A stretch of 64,000 bases of DNA from Marasmius tenuissimus. Taxonomy: Eukaryota > Basidiomycota > Agaricomycetes > Agaricales > Marasmiaceae. The translations under genes were made by a program, and so were the position numbers. The DNA lies in contig JAQOTA010000069.1 in assembly GCA_029532415.1 (NCBI GenBank), positions 1,302,001 through 1,366,000 of the forward strand, in the 5' to 3' direction. Of the stretch, positions 1-12,281 are shown one piece after another; the stretch's first letter is position 1; every line of letters begins with the position of its first letter. Below the pieces are notes generated by a model. That model made no database searches. It worked only from the letters and a program-made list of their open reading frames with translations, and was not told the origin of the DNA.

Positions 1-556
1 GTCGTCAGCAACTCCCGAGTCTCGAAAAAGTCAAAACTGGATCACTCAGGACACTCAGTGCAATGTGGTGGAACTTCCCGGGGTCATGATTGGACCTCGG
101 TCATACGACCTCATACGACCGGGTGCGGTGATAGTGGCTTGATGCCTGATGCACTGATACTTTGTCGATCCCGCCTTCCACGAACCTTCATGCAGAGCAT
201 CCTTGTCGGTTTCTAGTTAATCTCTAGACTCCACTAGCTTCTTCACTTTCGGTGGCGCATGCACTGCTTGGAGGACTGAGAGGCTCGAAGCGAACGCGTA
301 TGAGACCTGGGTGGGATATGTTATCTCATCAGAAATATTCTCATACGGTACGGTCAACGCTTCTCCTTGATGGGAAAGGTGTCAGAGGATCAGATTCGTG
401 TGGCCACGCGCGGCTTAATATGTGAGGATCACGATATCATGTCATTGCCCCCTTCTCTCAATAACCTCCATCTTTCCCAGTTTCTGCCCTAGGCCTCCTT
501 CTCCGCAACGTCTAAGAATTCCCTGGCTAGGGGGACGTCGGAGCTGGGAGGTCGAA
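1..556. other. 5' edge, no gene seen
   Basis: No convincing coding exon was found. A 10-base unit (tcatacgacc) is repeated twice in direct tandem near 101-120. The stretch probably holds the upstream region of the membrane-protein gene that starts at 557. Confidence 0.5.
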
Positions 557-2368
557 ATGCTCCCATACGCACTCAAAGTTGCCTGGTTCGCACTTTCCCT
601 CTCTGGTATGTTCTTAATTATCAGGCCACAGAAGCTTTCTCAATTTTTCTTCTCCGTACATTGTTATAGGTCTGGTCGCTTGCTGCATCACCCTTGGGTT
701 GATTGCAAGATCTTCGCGAAGCTATTGGGGCCCAGTGTTATACTATATCGGGTGCACAATTATTGAAGGAGTCTTCTGTATCGGTGAGCTCGCCCGGAAC
801 CGTGCAAAAATCTTGTTCTGACGGTTACCAAGGCTTGAGATGGCAAATGAATCCTTTTCTTATGCCTCAGGCCTTCTGCGTCGGTCAGTGGTCGCGTCTC
901 TGCCGTCTGTGCAACCTCTCAAAAGTCCTTAGCCCAAACGGTTCTAATCAGCTTTGGGTTTTGTCTAGTGACGGGTGTCACTATAGCTTTCGCGTTCGAT
1001 GCGGTCTTCGAGTCAAAGGGGAGAAGTATGGATGGTGGGAGGTGCGTCGTGGCTCCTATAGATCATGATCAACAGTTCTCATATTCTCATGAATTTGATA
1101 GGTATTCTTTTCCGTGGCGCCCCCTGTTCATCATCCCAGTCATCGCGTTTCCTGTCACCACGACTATCGCTCTCATTCTGCTCGTAATAGTGCTCGAAGC
1201 CGCTCAATCAAGTGATGGTCTTCATTGTGACGCCACCCATCCTGTATGGGTTCGTTTTTTAGGCTATGCAGGATCTCCGTTCATATTTTCTGTCACGTTC
1301 TTCATCTTCTTTTTGGCGCTAAATCGCTGGCGTGGCGCAGGCACGAATACATTAGGCGACAGTCAAACTGGACTCACCGAGCTACGCCCTCGAGCCAAAG
1401 ACAACAGATTGAGACACCGTGCATCTCTACGACCTCTTCAACCTCTGGCGCTACCCACACCTTCCCCTATCCCATCCCCCCACCGTACTCCCGCCCGTGT
1501 ACCCATCAATCCAGGATTTGCCAGTCCCACCCTAGACGCGCGGCAGTTCCACCTACCCTTCTCCCCTTTGCCCCAACTCAATCCAGATGTTGACGACGAT
1601 CACGACGAACCTCTTCAAACTCCTCGCAACGAAAACGCCACCGCTATCTCCATTCACTCACCTTCCGAGCCCCATTCTCATGCTCTTCATTCGACTAAAT
1701 ACCAGAATGATTTGAGCACAACGTATTCGTCTACGCTGGGAGACCACATGGCTCCGAAACAACCCGATTACCATAACGACTACGAGGATTCCCTTGCAGA
1801 TTCTGCCGTTTCGTTATCCTTTCCGCGCTTCGCTCCGCCGACCCCTGCTTCGTATGACATACCTCTCCCGGACAATCAGAATGCAATCCATCAGAAACCC
1901 TCGAATGACTTTCTGAAATATCTCGACGAGTACAAGGAAAAGGAGCGCCAAAGCGGTGGCTCGCAACTCGAGGAGGTCAGTCGTGATCTTCAGTGGACAC
2001 AGAGGAGCGACACGATCGAATGGGATGATCTGAGCTCGCTTAGATGGAACCGAGATGACGACGACTATCAGACTGTCAGCTCTTCCCTTGGGGTCAATCA
2101 TTGGGCTTCCAGTTGGACGAGAGGTGCACTAGGAAAATTCGTGGGAAACCGTAACAGCGATAATGATGGGCTCATGCAACGAGGGTCTTCTGATTCTCAA
2201 AGGAAGGTCACTGACGATGAAGCGGAGAGTTACTACGTCACTGCAGAGGATGCTACACCTAGAGGCTTCGACGGACCCGACGATGAACTATTTCGAAGGG
2301 AAACCTGCTCCAGCACCGTGAGGCAAAGAGGTGTGTCGTGGAGTCACATGTTTTCGTCGTGTTCTTAG
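557..2368 (+). CDS. Multi-exon membrane protein with long disordered C-terminal tail
   Basis: Function is not recognised. The first exon (ATG at 557, donor at 606) joins phase-correctly to an exon at 670-783 that is strongly hydrophobic. A hydrophobic stretch starting VTGVTIAFAF follows after an acceptor near 968; the splice between 783 and 969 is uncertain and could include a tiny exon. A further 60-base GT..AG intron (1042-1101) is possible, and the frame stays open with or without it. Two more membrane segments follow (FIIPVIAFP.. and PFIFSVTFFIFFLAL), so about five hydrophobic helices are visible. The last 300 or so residues are Pro/Ser/Asp-rich and look disordered. The layout recalls fungal receptor-like 7TM proteins with cytosolic tails, but no family motif was found. 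Stop TAG at 2366-2368. Confidence 0.65.
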
Positions 2369-3714
2369 TCTTCCCGTTTCCAGCTAGCCCGAGAGAGCGT
2401 AACTACCAGCAAAAACCCAACATCCAGCCATCTCCTACCGTCGCGTCTATAATCAAAGTCCAACTGTACGTTCCGACGTACCTTCGTCCTGCACGTAACC
2501 GATCTATCGTTAACTTACATTCACTAGCCCAATAACCCTCGTTCTCTTACTCGCCACTCTATCTACCTTGATCGATGCGATCAAGCAAGCGAACCATCCC
2601 AATCTTTCACCATCACCTTTTGGAACTCACCACGTCGCTTTTCTCCTCGTCGCGTGGGGGCCTGTCTTTGCGCTCGGCTGGTCACCAGACGTTCGCCAAG
2701 CACTGTTCTCTCGCAGTACACGCATGAATGCGAATGACAGTGGTGTGTAGACTCTCGATCTCTATTCTTAATCTCGTATTTTTGTACTCCACCTCTTTCT
2801 TGAATACTGAATACCCGAGCTACGGCTGCGCTTTCGTTAAACCTGTTGTAAATTATGCCACCCGTAGACATTGAACAATCCCCGCTTTCGTCGTTCTTTC
2901 CTCCGTGTATACGGTATGTAGCCATTGTAACCTTGCTCATAATCTAGTGCGACTGTTTTTCGCTCGAAACCATTCCCTTTTTGCGTGCCTTTAGCTCCTC
3001 TTGTCACTTAGATCTTTTTGCAGCTCTGTCTATTGTTTTTCTTGTACTATAGTGATTCCTCGAGCTAGCTCAATCCCCACTTCTTCGGAGACCACGTTCA
3101 TTATGCAACACGGCGTGGGAAGTTATCGCCTTTCTGATGTTGCGATGATGATGCGTGATGGACTATTGGCCCGGTTGAAGGGTTGACTCTCGCCAATGCG
3201 CATCTCACCACGGGCCCTTGGGCGCACAACTTGAACTTACTCACCAACAGGAGGAAAGCTAGGGAAAGAGACAGAGTGCGAGGGAGGGCGAGCTGCTCGC
3301 TATGATGTATGGGGAAGGCCACAATAGAGGTGCGTAGTCGTTCTCTTCATATATGTCGTACCGGCTGACCGAACATTGCGCAGACTGAATACCCTCCGGC
3401 GTTCGCACCTCCCTATAAGTAATCGACGATCTATCCGCAGTTTCTCTAGTGCTGTTGCCGCAATGAATGCTTTGACAGTCCTGTGAAGATGGAAGTGTAT
3501 AAGGTTCAAGCTATTCATGTTATCTACCTCGAGGACTACTGCGCAAGACCTTCCATTCGGGCCCTTGAACTCGGCAGAAAGGTTCTAGGGCGGCAGGCTG
3601 ACTCATCCTGGAGCTCTGAGGTCATAAAAAGGGCAGCGATTGATGAGGTAGGCCCCCAAGGAACACCCTCCTTACAACTAGCTCTCATCTCTTTTTCTCA
3701 GAATCTCAACCAAT
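2369..3714. other. Intergenic region, nothing firm seen
   Basis: About 1.35 kb between the membrane-protein gene and Argonaute. Several short open frames exist on both strands, but none has family motifs or good splice structure. It probably holds the 3' UTR of the first gene and the promoter of Argonaute. Confidence 0.5.
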
Positions 3715-6700
3715 ATGTCGAACATGGCTCCACGCCCAACTGGCAGAGGATCTTCTTTACCGAGAGGTAGAGGCGGCCCTTTGCGAGGTGGACGTGGGAA
3801 CCAACCTGCATCCCCTCGAGGCGCGGTGCAGATTGGTTCACAACCAGGTATTTGCCAGTCTTAATGTTTCTTTCCTTGGGTTTTTGCACTCGAAATATAC
3901 GTTTCTTATTGGAACATTTGCTTTATTTTTGTTTCGTTTGTGAAGGAAATATCGTTACCACGGTCGGAGTGAGGCGTCCAGGCCATGGCTCTGCTGGGCG
4001 GAGGATCAAATTGTTGGTCAACGCCTGTCCCATCGGAATTCCTCAGTCTATCATACATCACTACGATGGTGAACTGCTTCCGCATTTGCTGTTCGCGATT
4101 TCACGTTTTCTGACTCGTTGTATGGTTTTCTTCCTTTTGAAGTGGGTAAGTGTTCGGCTGTTGGCCTCGAATTGCGATGAGGGTCTGATTCTTTCTTCGG
4201 GACTCAGTTATCTCGCCTCCGAAAGACTATCCCCCGGTCATGGCCCTTCGGTTGATTGACCAGCTTCAACGCGTCCAGGCTCCCGAGATCTTCAAGCCCG
4301 TCGGAGTGTATGACGGGAAGAAAAATCTTTACATGCCTCACGACCTCAACTTTGGGAAAGACAGCGCTGGAAAAACCTTGACATCGAAAGCCGTGAGTTC
4401 CGTAGAGCCCATTTGTCCAATGAAAGTTCCTTACGACGATCACAGTTCGAGCTTGCGGTACCCAAGGACGACCCAGCCAAACCACCCAACGTATATACCA
4501 TCAAGCTCACCAAAGCGGCGACGGTGAACCCTGAGTAGGCTTCTCTTGACACCTTGTGACTATGTTTTGTACTGAACTCGTGCTAGGGTTCTCCAACGTT
4601 TTGTCGATGGCAAGCAATCCGAAGACGAAGCCGTCTTGACTGTCTTGATGGTGTGTCCTTTCGGAGGACTCTGTAATCGTATCTCATTTTTCGCGGATAA
4701 CCTCCAGGTCATGAACATCGCTCTCGGTCAGGTCCCCAAGTCTAGATATCCCGCCAACTCGCGATCGTTCTTCCCTGGAGACGACAGAAAAGCTGTCGGT
4801 CACGGCCTTGAGCTTTGGCGAGGCTACTTTCAATCTGTTCGTCCCACTATCGGTCGTGTAATTCTCAACTTCGACATCACCACCGGGATGTTTTACAAGT
4901 CTGGCAACCTGATCAATGTTGCCCTCGATTTCTTTGGCGAGAGGGATCCGAGAATGCTTGCGGCGAGTGCGTTTCCTCCCAGGCACCGACAACGTCTGGA
5001 ATTATTCGTCTCTGGCTTGCGCGTCAAGGTGATGACTGCCGATGGGAAGAGAAAGCGCACGATTCCGATCCAAAGCCTCTCGGCTACTGGCGCTGACGGT
5101 ATCACCTTCGACTGGAGAGACCACGGCCATACCACCGTCGCCAATTACTATAGAAGCCTTCAGAACAGAGCACTCGACTATCCGGGGCTTGTCTGTGCTG
5201 TCGTGAGTATTCTGGAACTTGGGCCGACAGAGATCCAGGTCACTGACAGCAAACTTCAACCCGACAGACCGCAAGGGGAGAGGCTTTCCCCCTCGAAAAG
5301 TGCGAAGTGGTAGATGGTCAGTTGGCTCGCAAACAGGCGCCAGAAGAGGTGGTCGCGGAGATGGTCAAGTTCTCGCAGAAAAGCCCCAATGCTCGCATGG
5401 ACGCCGTCAAGAACGGATTGGATGTACGTTAGCAAGTCTTTTCTGAGCCTGAACAACCTCTTACCTACTTCTCTAGTATCTCGGCCACGTTGAGAGCGAG
5501 TACATCAAGAATTTCCAGATGACCCTCGAGCCCGAAAAACTTCCCATGAAGATTGATGGTAGGGTTATCCCGGCCCCGAAACTCTCATATGGGGAGGGCG
5601 GAAAACAACAGAAAGTTGTGAGTCGCGTTTATTGTTTCGAAACGGTTGTCCATCTGTGCTCATGGCTTCATGAATGTGAAAGGAACCGAGGTTTGGTAGC
5701 TGGAATATGTGAGTCGATTTCGTTCCCGAATTTGGGAAAGCTATTCAGCTGACTGCCTTTCTGCAGGATGGACATGAAGCTTGTCGACCCGAAACCCATC
5801 AAACGGTGGGGTTTGGTCGTATTCGAGGCCAGAGGGCGTTTCGGAGAAAGCTTTACTCAGGTCATTGCAAAGGACATTGTCAACTGGTTTGGCTCTGTCG
5901 GTAAGTTAAGTTGCTTCCTTACGTCCGAGACCGCTTGAAGAATATCATTTCGTCAGGTATGACTGTGGGTCCCGTCACTCTTATACATTGGGGGAATGGA
6001 CAGGACGTTCCCGGGGTGCATTTTTTACTGTATCAGCACTGTGTAACGCCCGCTCATCTTTCGCGCGCAACAGGGATTGAACACCGCGCTGCAGGAGTTC
6101 AAGAAGAAACTGATCCTCGCCAACCCCAAAGCTGATCCGAAGACAGTCCCCGACCCGGACCTCCTCGTTGTTGTCCTGCCGGACGCGAACAACAAGGCGA
6201 TGTACGATCAGGTCAAGGTGTAAGTCTAATTCTCCTTTGTTTTCTATCTCAAGCTTATCTCTTCCTAGATTTGGTGACGTTGAGGTAGGGTGTATCAACG
6301 TGTGCAGCGCCTGCATTCTGAACTCCTCCCCTGTTCCATAGAAAGGTATACCTACCCAATGCCTGAAGGCATCCAAGTGCAAGCGGGCGAAACCCGACTA
6401 TTGGGTGAATACTGCACTCAAGTCCGTCATTTACTTCTCTTCTTATGCCACTTTGTGTACTTACAATTCGGTAGGGTTAACCTCAAGCTCGGAGGGATTG
6501 ACGTCAAACCTGACGTGGCGTCAGCAGTGGCAGGTGGTCTCTGTGATCCTAGGACCCCCACCATTGTTATGGGTAAGTGCTCAAGCCCTGCATCGTACGA
6601 GTTCAGATCACTCAATGTCCTTGTTCCCCTACCTCTGCAGGTGCTGATGTCTACCACCCTCCCCCTCGCTCGGATGCGCCATCGTACGCTGCAGTCGTGG

Positions 6701-7942
6701 CAAATGTCGATTCAGATGTATCCCGATACACTGCTGATACGCGTATGCAACAGTCAAGAGTCGAAATCATTGAGGAGTTAGGGGTTATGGTTGAGGTTTG
6801 CACAACATCCACCCTCACTGCTGTCTCTGTTGCACTGACAATGACCTATGCTCAGAAAATGCTCAACAACTACATGAGTTACCATACCAAGGTGGAGAAG
6901 AAGCCGCGTACAGCTGCTGCTCCGACAAGGCTCATCTTCTTCCGCGGTAAGATTTCCTTATCTGAGACCTTTACTGCCGTTATTCACTGTACACTCCTTA
7001 GACGGTGTTTCTGCTGGACAGTATCAGGAAGTCAAAGACAGAGGTACGAACCATTTTGCTCCGGAGCATCACCAGTTTGTAATCAACGTTATAACAGAGC
7101 TTCAAATGATCAAGGATGCATGCCAGGCACTCGGTATCAACCCCAAGATCACTTTCATCATTGTTGCCAAACGGCATCATTTCAGGTGAGTTTTCATTCA
7201 GCGCAAGATCCCTCTGTTCCTCATCACACTGACCCAATCCTCAATTTCTTTCAGGTTCTCTCCTGAAGCAAATGGCCCGAAGAACAATGTCGACCGCAGT
7301 GGCAACAGTGTCGCGGGTACTGTGGTTGACACTGACATTGTTCACCCAACGGAGTTTGCTTTCTACCTTCAGGCGCATGGTGGCCTACTGGGAACCAGCA
7401 GATCCGCGTATTATCATGTATGTTTTAGTTCAACTTGCTGTGGTTTCCGTTGTTTGACATACCTTTGCACAGGTTTTATATGATGTGGGTACCCATTCAT
7501 TCTCTAGATCATTGTGTATCCCTGACTGGGAGCTTCAACTATGTTTCCTCATGCAGGATAACAAGTTCAGGTACACCGTTCATTTCATACTCAATCTCAA
7601 GGCCGAGTCCTGACGCGCCTATTTTTTTTCATGCTATTTTATCTTCTATAGTGCGGACGGGCTTCAATCGCTGTGCTACACCCTCTGTCACCTCTTTGCA
7701 CGCAGCACCAAGTCCATCACAGTCCCAGCTCCAGTTGCATGTGAGCACTTGAGTCTCCTGTGTCTCTTTCCTTCACTGACTGCTACTAGATGCTGATATT
7801 GCCTGCACCCGAGCTCGAGCCTCCCACCAGGGCGGAGATTTCCAGCCTGTCCATCCCCGCCAATCTTTCCGAACCTACTTCGCTGTGGGTTTCTCTTTTC
7901 CACTTTGACATTGAGTTTGTGACTGAGCCGCGACCATAGTGA
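3715..7942 (+). CDS. AGO: Argonaute protein (RNA silencing effector)
   Basis: Binds small RNAs and silences matching transcripts or transposons. The first exon (3715-3847) encodes an RGG/GRG-rich N-terminus, common in fungal Argonautes. The N domain includes [10 protein letters not shown] and a HHYD motif. Linker 1 reads [22 protein letters not shown] (4820-4915). The PAZ region has VANYYR and YPGLVC (about 5140-5200) and [15 protein letters not shown] near 5275-5325. The PIWI domain begins around 6480 with LKLGGID. Catalytic residues seen: Asp in GADVYHP (about 6640), a Glu-finger region [10 protein letters not shown] (about 6750-6780), and Asp in RDGVSAGQ (codon split by an intron near 7001). 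The fourth position is Asp in [10 protein letters not shown] (about 7790), giving DEDD rather than the animal DEDH. The gene has roughly 20 short introns. The end is at 7908 if a final intron is retained, or 7942 if 7885-7939 is spliced out, giving a short end after RTYFA. Confidence 0.95.
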
Positions 7943-8650
7943 CTGACGGGACATGCCACAATGTGCCGCCTAGTTCACCCCCGCCTCTTGTGACTTGGCT
8001 TTTACCCGCACCGCCGCTGTAACCTCCCGGAATAACGCTGTCCTCATCTCCCAGACTCACACCGCCCGTACCGGGCTTACTGCACTCACGTACATGTATA
8101 ACAACCCGCTCTTGCTGTCATATGCTTTGTAACCTGCTTTTGAGACGTAACGATTCTGTACGATAATATCTGCCGACGATAAATATATCAAGAAAATCCC
8201 AGTAGTACATGAAGTTCTCTTTGCATGGCAACGTCTAGAGTAAAAACCAGCACCAGAATCAAAATGCTGATCCTCATGATATGTAACCCTGAAACAGGCG
8301 CTCAATATCATTGATCATCTCTGACGCAGTCATACCCAAAACATGTCGACGAGTTAGATCAGTCCCATCAATATGTACTATGTAGCTCTAAGTTAATCAA
8401 AAAGAGTATACAAGAAAACAAGAACCGCCAGTGGCCAAGTGGCTGGTAGTAGATTACTTCTATCGTAGTCGACAAAGAACAAAGAAAAACACGAAATGAA
8501 ACTGGAATGGCGGATAAACAAAAAAGGACCATTAGAACTTTCTTCTCATGTACAGTAGTAGTGTGCAGTGATATCCTATAGGGTAATAACATAGTACAAC
8601 GTGCGCATGAAACATCCATAGTAGCGAGTATCGGTACGGGTTCGTCCGTC
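7943..8650. other. Convergent 3' intergenic region
   Basis: Lies between the ends of two genes that point toward each other (Argonaute + and the disordered protein -). No coding potential was recognised. It presumably contains both 3' UTRs and polyadenylation signals. Confidence 0.5.
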
Positions 8651-11049
8651 TTACGAATGCCACCCACCAGGCAGCCCACCTCGAGGCCTCGCTTGACCCC
8701 GTCCCGCAGTCAATACCACGACCGGCGGTACGTCTCCAGCATCCCCAGCATGTTGCTCATCCAATTTGAGGTGTCGTCTCAAACTCCTGATAGAATTCTG
8801 TCGAGGGGGAGGAGACGGAACCGGTACCTCCAACGTCGGTGTAACCACAGACTCTGCTCCACCACCACCACTAACCGGAGGTGAAAGCAGAGACGCAGAA
8901 GCGGAAGCATCCGAATCCAATCCCCACCCAGAGAAATAGCGCTCCTTCTGATCGTCTTCTTCGTTGACACTTTCCGAGTCCGACGAGGTATTGGCCATCA
9001 AGATGGGTACGGGCTCCTGAGGAGTCGAGGTGTTCCCACCGAGGCCCCACCGACGACTACGACCCGAAACTCCCTGGCGTGGCACGCTTTGACTTCGGCA
9101 ATAAACACGAGTTTTCTTCGCCTGCGTACGACCTCTAGAGTGTTCGCTCGTTTCGGGGGGTGCAGGGGACGACAGTCGAGTGACAAGGTATGGCAACGCA
9201 GGAGAGGGTGATGCTGAGGCTGCTCTTGACGGAGTCGGGACAGCAAGATTCGTCGAATCCACCATTGGTTTCGGTGTCGGATGGCGCACACCTAGGTAGC
9301 TCTTCCTTCGCCTAATTTCGGTTGGATGCGACCCTTCATCCTCCTCTTGTACCTTAACCTGCATCATGCTCTTCGTCTGTCGAAGTTTCCACCATCTCGC
9401 ACCAGGAGTCTCGACATCGTCAGCATGAATTCGGGGTCTACCACTATCAGCGCGCGAACGTGATTGCGACCGAGAACGTATGAGGTCGAAGTAACCACCA
9501 GCCTCCTCGTCTGGTTCCGACCCATCGTCCTGTTCGGGAGACAGAACAACGCTCCTGCCCATGCCAGAACTAGTCGGCGGCGAAGTCGCGGTGGTAGACT
9601 GGGAAGCAAAACCCGAAGAGCCAGACGAGTGGGAATTGACAGAACTGGAGGATGTGAAGCTGGCCCACAAGTTTAGCCCCTTCAATGGGCCACCAGGAGT
9701 AGACCTGGGTCTAGCCGGTCTAGGTTTAGGCGTCTCCTCTGTCTCCCCCTCCCTCGTCGCTGGTCTATCTGTAGACTCCATGGAATCGCTCAATGATATC
9801 GCTTGATTTGACGGTCCCTCAAGTATCCTCTGCATGCTAGCCATGTGCTTCAAATAGGCATGTGCTTTGGAGGGCATTGGATGTGCCATTCGTTCGTGAG
9901 AAGTCGGAAGAGGTTCGGTACGGGTGGATTGAAGACGAGGAGCGCGGTCGGCATATGGATCTCTATATCCCGGTGTGGAATGTGTTTGACCTATTCGAGG
10001 CGGATGGGCGGAAGGTGTACTGGGTCGTGATTGTGCACGAGAGTTGGGACGAGTCGAGTGGTAACGTGGCGGAGTTCCTGGACGAGAAGTTGGAAGCGGT
10101 GACGGATTATTCTGGTCGCGGTATTGGGAAGGTAAAGGGGGCACCGGAGGCGGCAGCATATCGGAGTGTTGACGTTGTAAGCCGCTCGAGCTACCTGATC
10201 TACTCAGAGAATGATGCGGGGCCGGATTATTGCTCGTCGTTGCTCCTCCATTCTGCCGTTGTCTGTGCTGCATATGAGCTGAACGAAGATATTTGGGCTG
10301 TGTCGCTGTCGCCGTCGACGCTACGGATGTGTAAGATGCATTATTCTGTAGGTAGACGAGATTATTCCGAGAATGATTAGAGGGGCTTGGGGAGTGCATG
10401 TGAATGTCACCGTGGGCTTGTTGGGGTGTACCTGGCGAAGCCATATTGGGGGAAGGGGGCGCCAGCGACGGTGACAAAGGTGTTGTCGTCGACGGCGGCT
10501 GAGCTACATTGCTAGAATTGAAGTTGTCGCCGCTATTCGACCCTTGCTCACTGTGGCCAGATGCCAGAAAGCCTGCCAAAAATCCAACAACACTCCGCAA
10601 TTTCGTCGTATCTGCCCTTTCACCTCCCCTGCCAGCCCGTTTATTCTCATTTTTCCCAGCGCTTTCCGTCTTACTCGAGACCCGTTCTCTCTCCGGCGTG
10701 AAGATCCGAATTTCTTTGTATCCCGCCTCTCTCAAAAGCTCTTCAAAGCCTTCGTATCGATGTTGATGGGGGTTGTGAGGGTGAGGAGAATGTGCACTGA
10801 GCTCTGTTGGATATTTCGATGACCTTGAGGCTTGCGACGTTCTTGGTGTTCTTGGTCGTGGAGTATATGGCCGCCCAGGTTGTTGCGACTAGAAGAAATG
10901 CATTTAAATTGTCAAAAAATGTGGACTTGTAGATCACGCCAGAAAAAGAAGCAAACACCACTCACGAGTTCCGTTGTTGCCAACATCGGCGATATGGCGT
11001 TGTCACTGTCAGCGAAGCTGCTGGTGTTCGTATATGTGTCCACTTTCAT
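8651..11049 (-). CDS. Large disordered protein, unknown function
   Basis: Two exons can be read with confidence. Exon 1 is 10966-11049 (28 codons, starting MKVDTYTNTSS) with donor GTGAGT. Exon 2 is 8651-10888 after an acceptor TTCTAG; the 77-base intron is phase 0 and the frame runs straight on. The product is about 770 residues and rich in Ser, Pro, Arg, Gln and His. A short conserved-looking block near the N-terminus reads YEGFEELLREAGYKEIRIF and could be a small structured domain; the rest is low-complexity with many SRS and SP dipeptides, suggesting phosphorylation. No enzyme motif was recognised. A 172-codon open frame on the opposite strand (9862-10380) is most likely a by-product of this biased composition. 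Confidence 0.75.
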
Positions 11050-11580
11050 CTTCTTCTAGTCAAGTATGTCCTCCAAGTAAACTAGTCGATCATTCGTGCG
11101 CTGTCAGTGTCCTTGTCCTTGTCGTCGTTGGGCGTTGTGGATGAAACAGCTGGCTCTTTGCTCGTCCCGTATAACTTGGCTCTTGATTTACTTGTTGATG
11201 GAATGTTCACTCCTTCCGAGATCTTTTTCGCCCTTTTTGGCAGCCCGTGGTCGGCCCGTTACTGCAGTGCTGATGAATACTGAAGTACTGACGGTTGTTC
11301 GCCTGGAGCTACCCGCCCGAGAGAGTGAGAGGAAAAGTTGGTGGCGAGCACGTGATGCTGCATTTCGCGCGTCTGTTTGTTATTATTGACGCGCCTCAGG
11401 ATCGTCATTGGCCAGTGGCCTCCAGCTTGTGTCCAACTCTGCAAAGTCTTGAAGTCTGTCAATAGAAGACGAGTGCGCATCAGTATACTCAGCATTTAAG
11501 GAAGTAGTTCTGTATCAGAGAGTTAAAATTAAGTGCCCAGCGGGTGGCGTGGGGAAGGGAGAATTGCGGGCGGCGATTCC
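11050..11580. other. Promoter region of the disordered-protein gene
   Basis: About 530 bases upstream of the minus-strand start at 11049. No exon with supporting structure was found. It probably serves as promoter for the minus-strand gene and as the 3' side of the next minus-strand ORF. Confidence 0.4.
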
Positions 11581-12081
11581 TCACCCTGAACCTGAACCAT
11601 AATTTCGGGAGACTCGACAAGCTGGTGAGCCTGGAGTTAGCAAAAGCTCGATGCTCGCTAACCCGGTCAACCAGGATGGTCCAAGAGTATTCAATGGAAT
11701 GAAATCTCTTTCCATAGGCCAAGCCGAGGTGGTCTGCGGTTCCGGTCGACTTTCAAATTTCAACGGTCGGTCACCCTCGGTTAACAGAGTCGTTATACAA
11801 ATGCCGCATAGCGTAACATTTTCTTGGGTGACCATATAATCCTCTTCTTCTGATCGCATAAAGAACTCGTCAAGATCTCTATGATGCATCCAATCCAACA
11901 CTAGTACTTCTCGAAAGAGGAGACTCCGATAGTATGAACCGATAGGCATGTCCCTGTGCCTCGGGTTCGCGTCGACCAGACGCCACGTTCCAGAGAAAGC
12001 CGGAAAATTCTTGAAGCACCGCTCCCAGATTATTAACATCCGATGTCCCATCCCTCGCTCAGCGATCCTGGAGAGCGACAT
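11581..12081 (-). CDS. Doubtful hypothetical ORF, possibly a gene fragment
   Basis: An open frame of about 166 codons from the first ATG (MSLSRIAERGMGH..). It has mixed, protein-like composition with Trp and charged residues, for example SEEEDYMVTQENVTLCGI, and no low-complexity bias. An in-frame stop lies a short way upstream, so a longer protein would need splicing. The style resembles the middle of F-box-associated or other fungal orphan proteins, but no defining motif is present. It may be the remains of a larger gene. Confidence 0.35.
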   Translation of the reverse strand: MSLSRIAERGMGHRMLIIWERCFKNFPAFSGTWRLVDANPRHRDMPIGSYYRSLLFREVLVLDWMHHRDLDEFFMRSEEEDYMVTQENVTLCGICITTLLTEGDRPLKFESRPEPQTTSAWPMERDFIPLNTLGPSWLTGLASIELLLTPGSPACRVSRNYGSGSG

Positions 12082-12281
12082 TCGGTTGTTCGTCGAGACC
12101 AATGAATTTCGAATTTTCTCGCTACGGTGGTCTGATTATATCAGTCCTGGAATATGCTACGACCCATCCTGCTTCCACTCTTGAGCTTTGAGCACCCAGC
12201 GTTCTTTGTTTATTAGGTTGAGAACTCTCTACATACACAAGCTCCCTCCGTGCCACAAGTATATGTATGAAGTTAGACTAT

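Noticed and set aside
2581..2940. 119-codon minus-strand ORF between two genes
   Set aside because: No motif, lies where a 3' UTR and promoter are expected, no splice structure.
9862..10380. 172-codon plus-strand open frame opposite the disordered protein
   Set aside because: It lies wholly antisense to a low-complexity coding exon with solid splice support, has no motif and no splice context; long antisense frames are expected from such composition.
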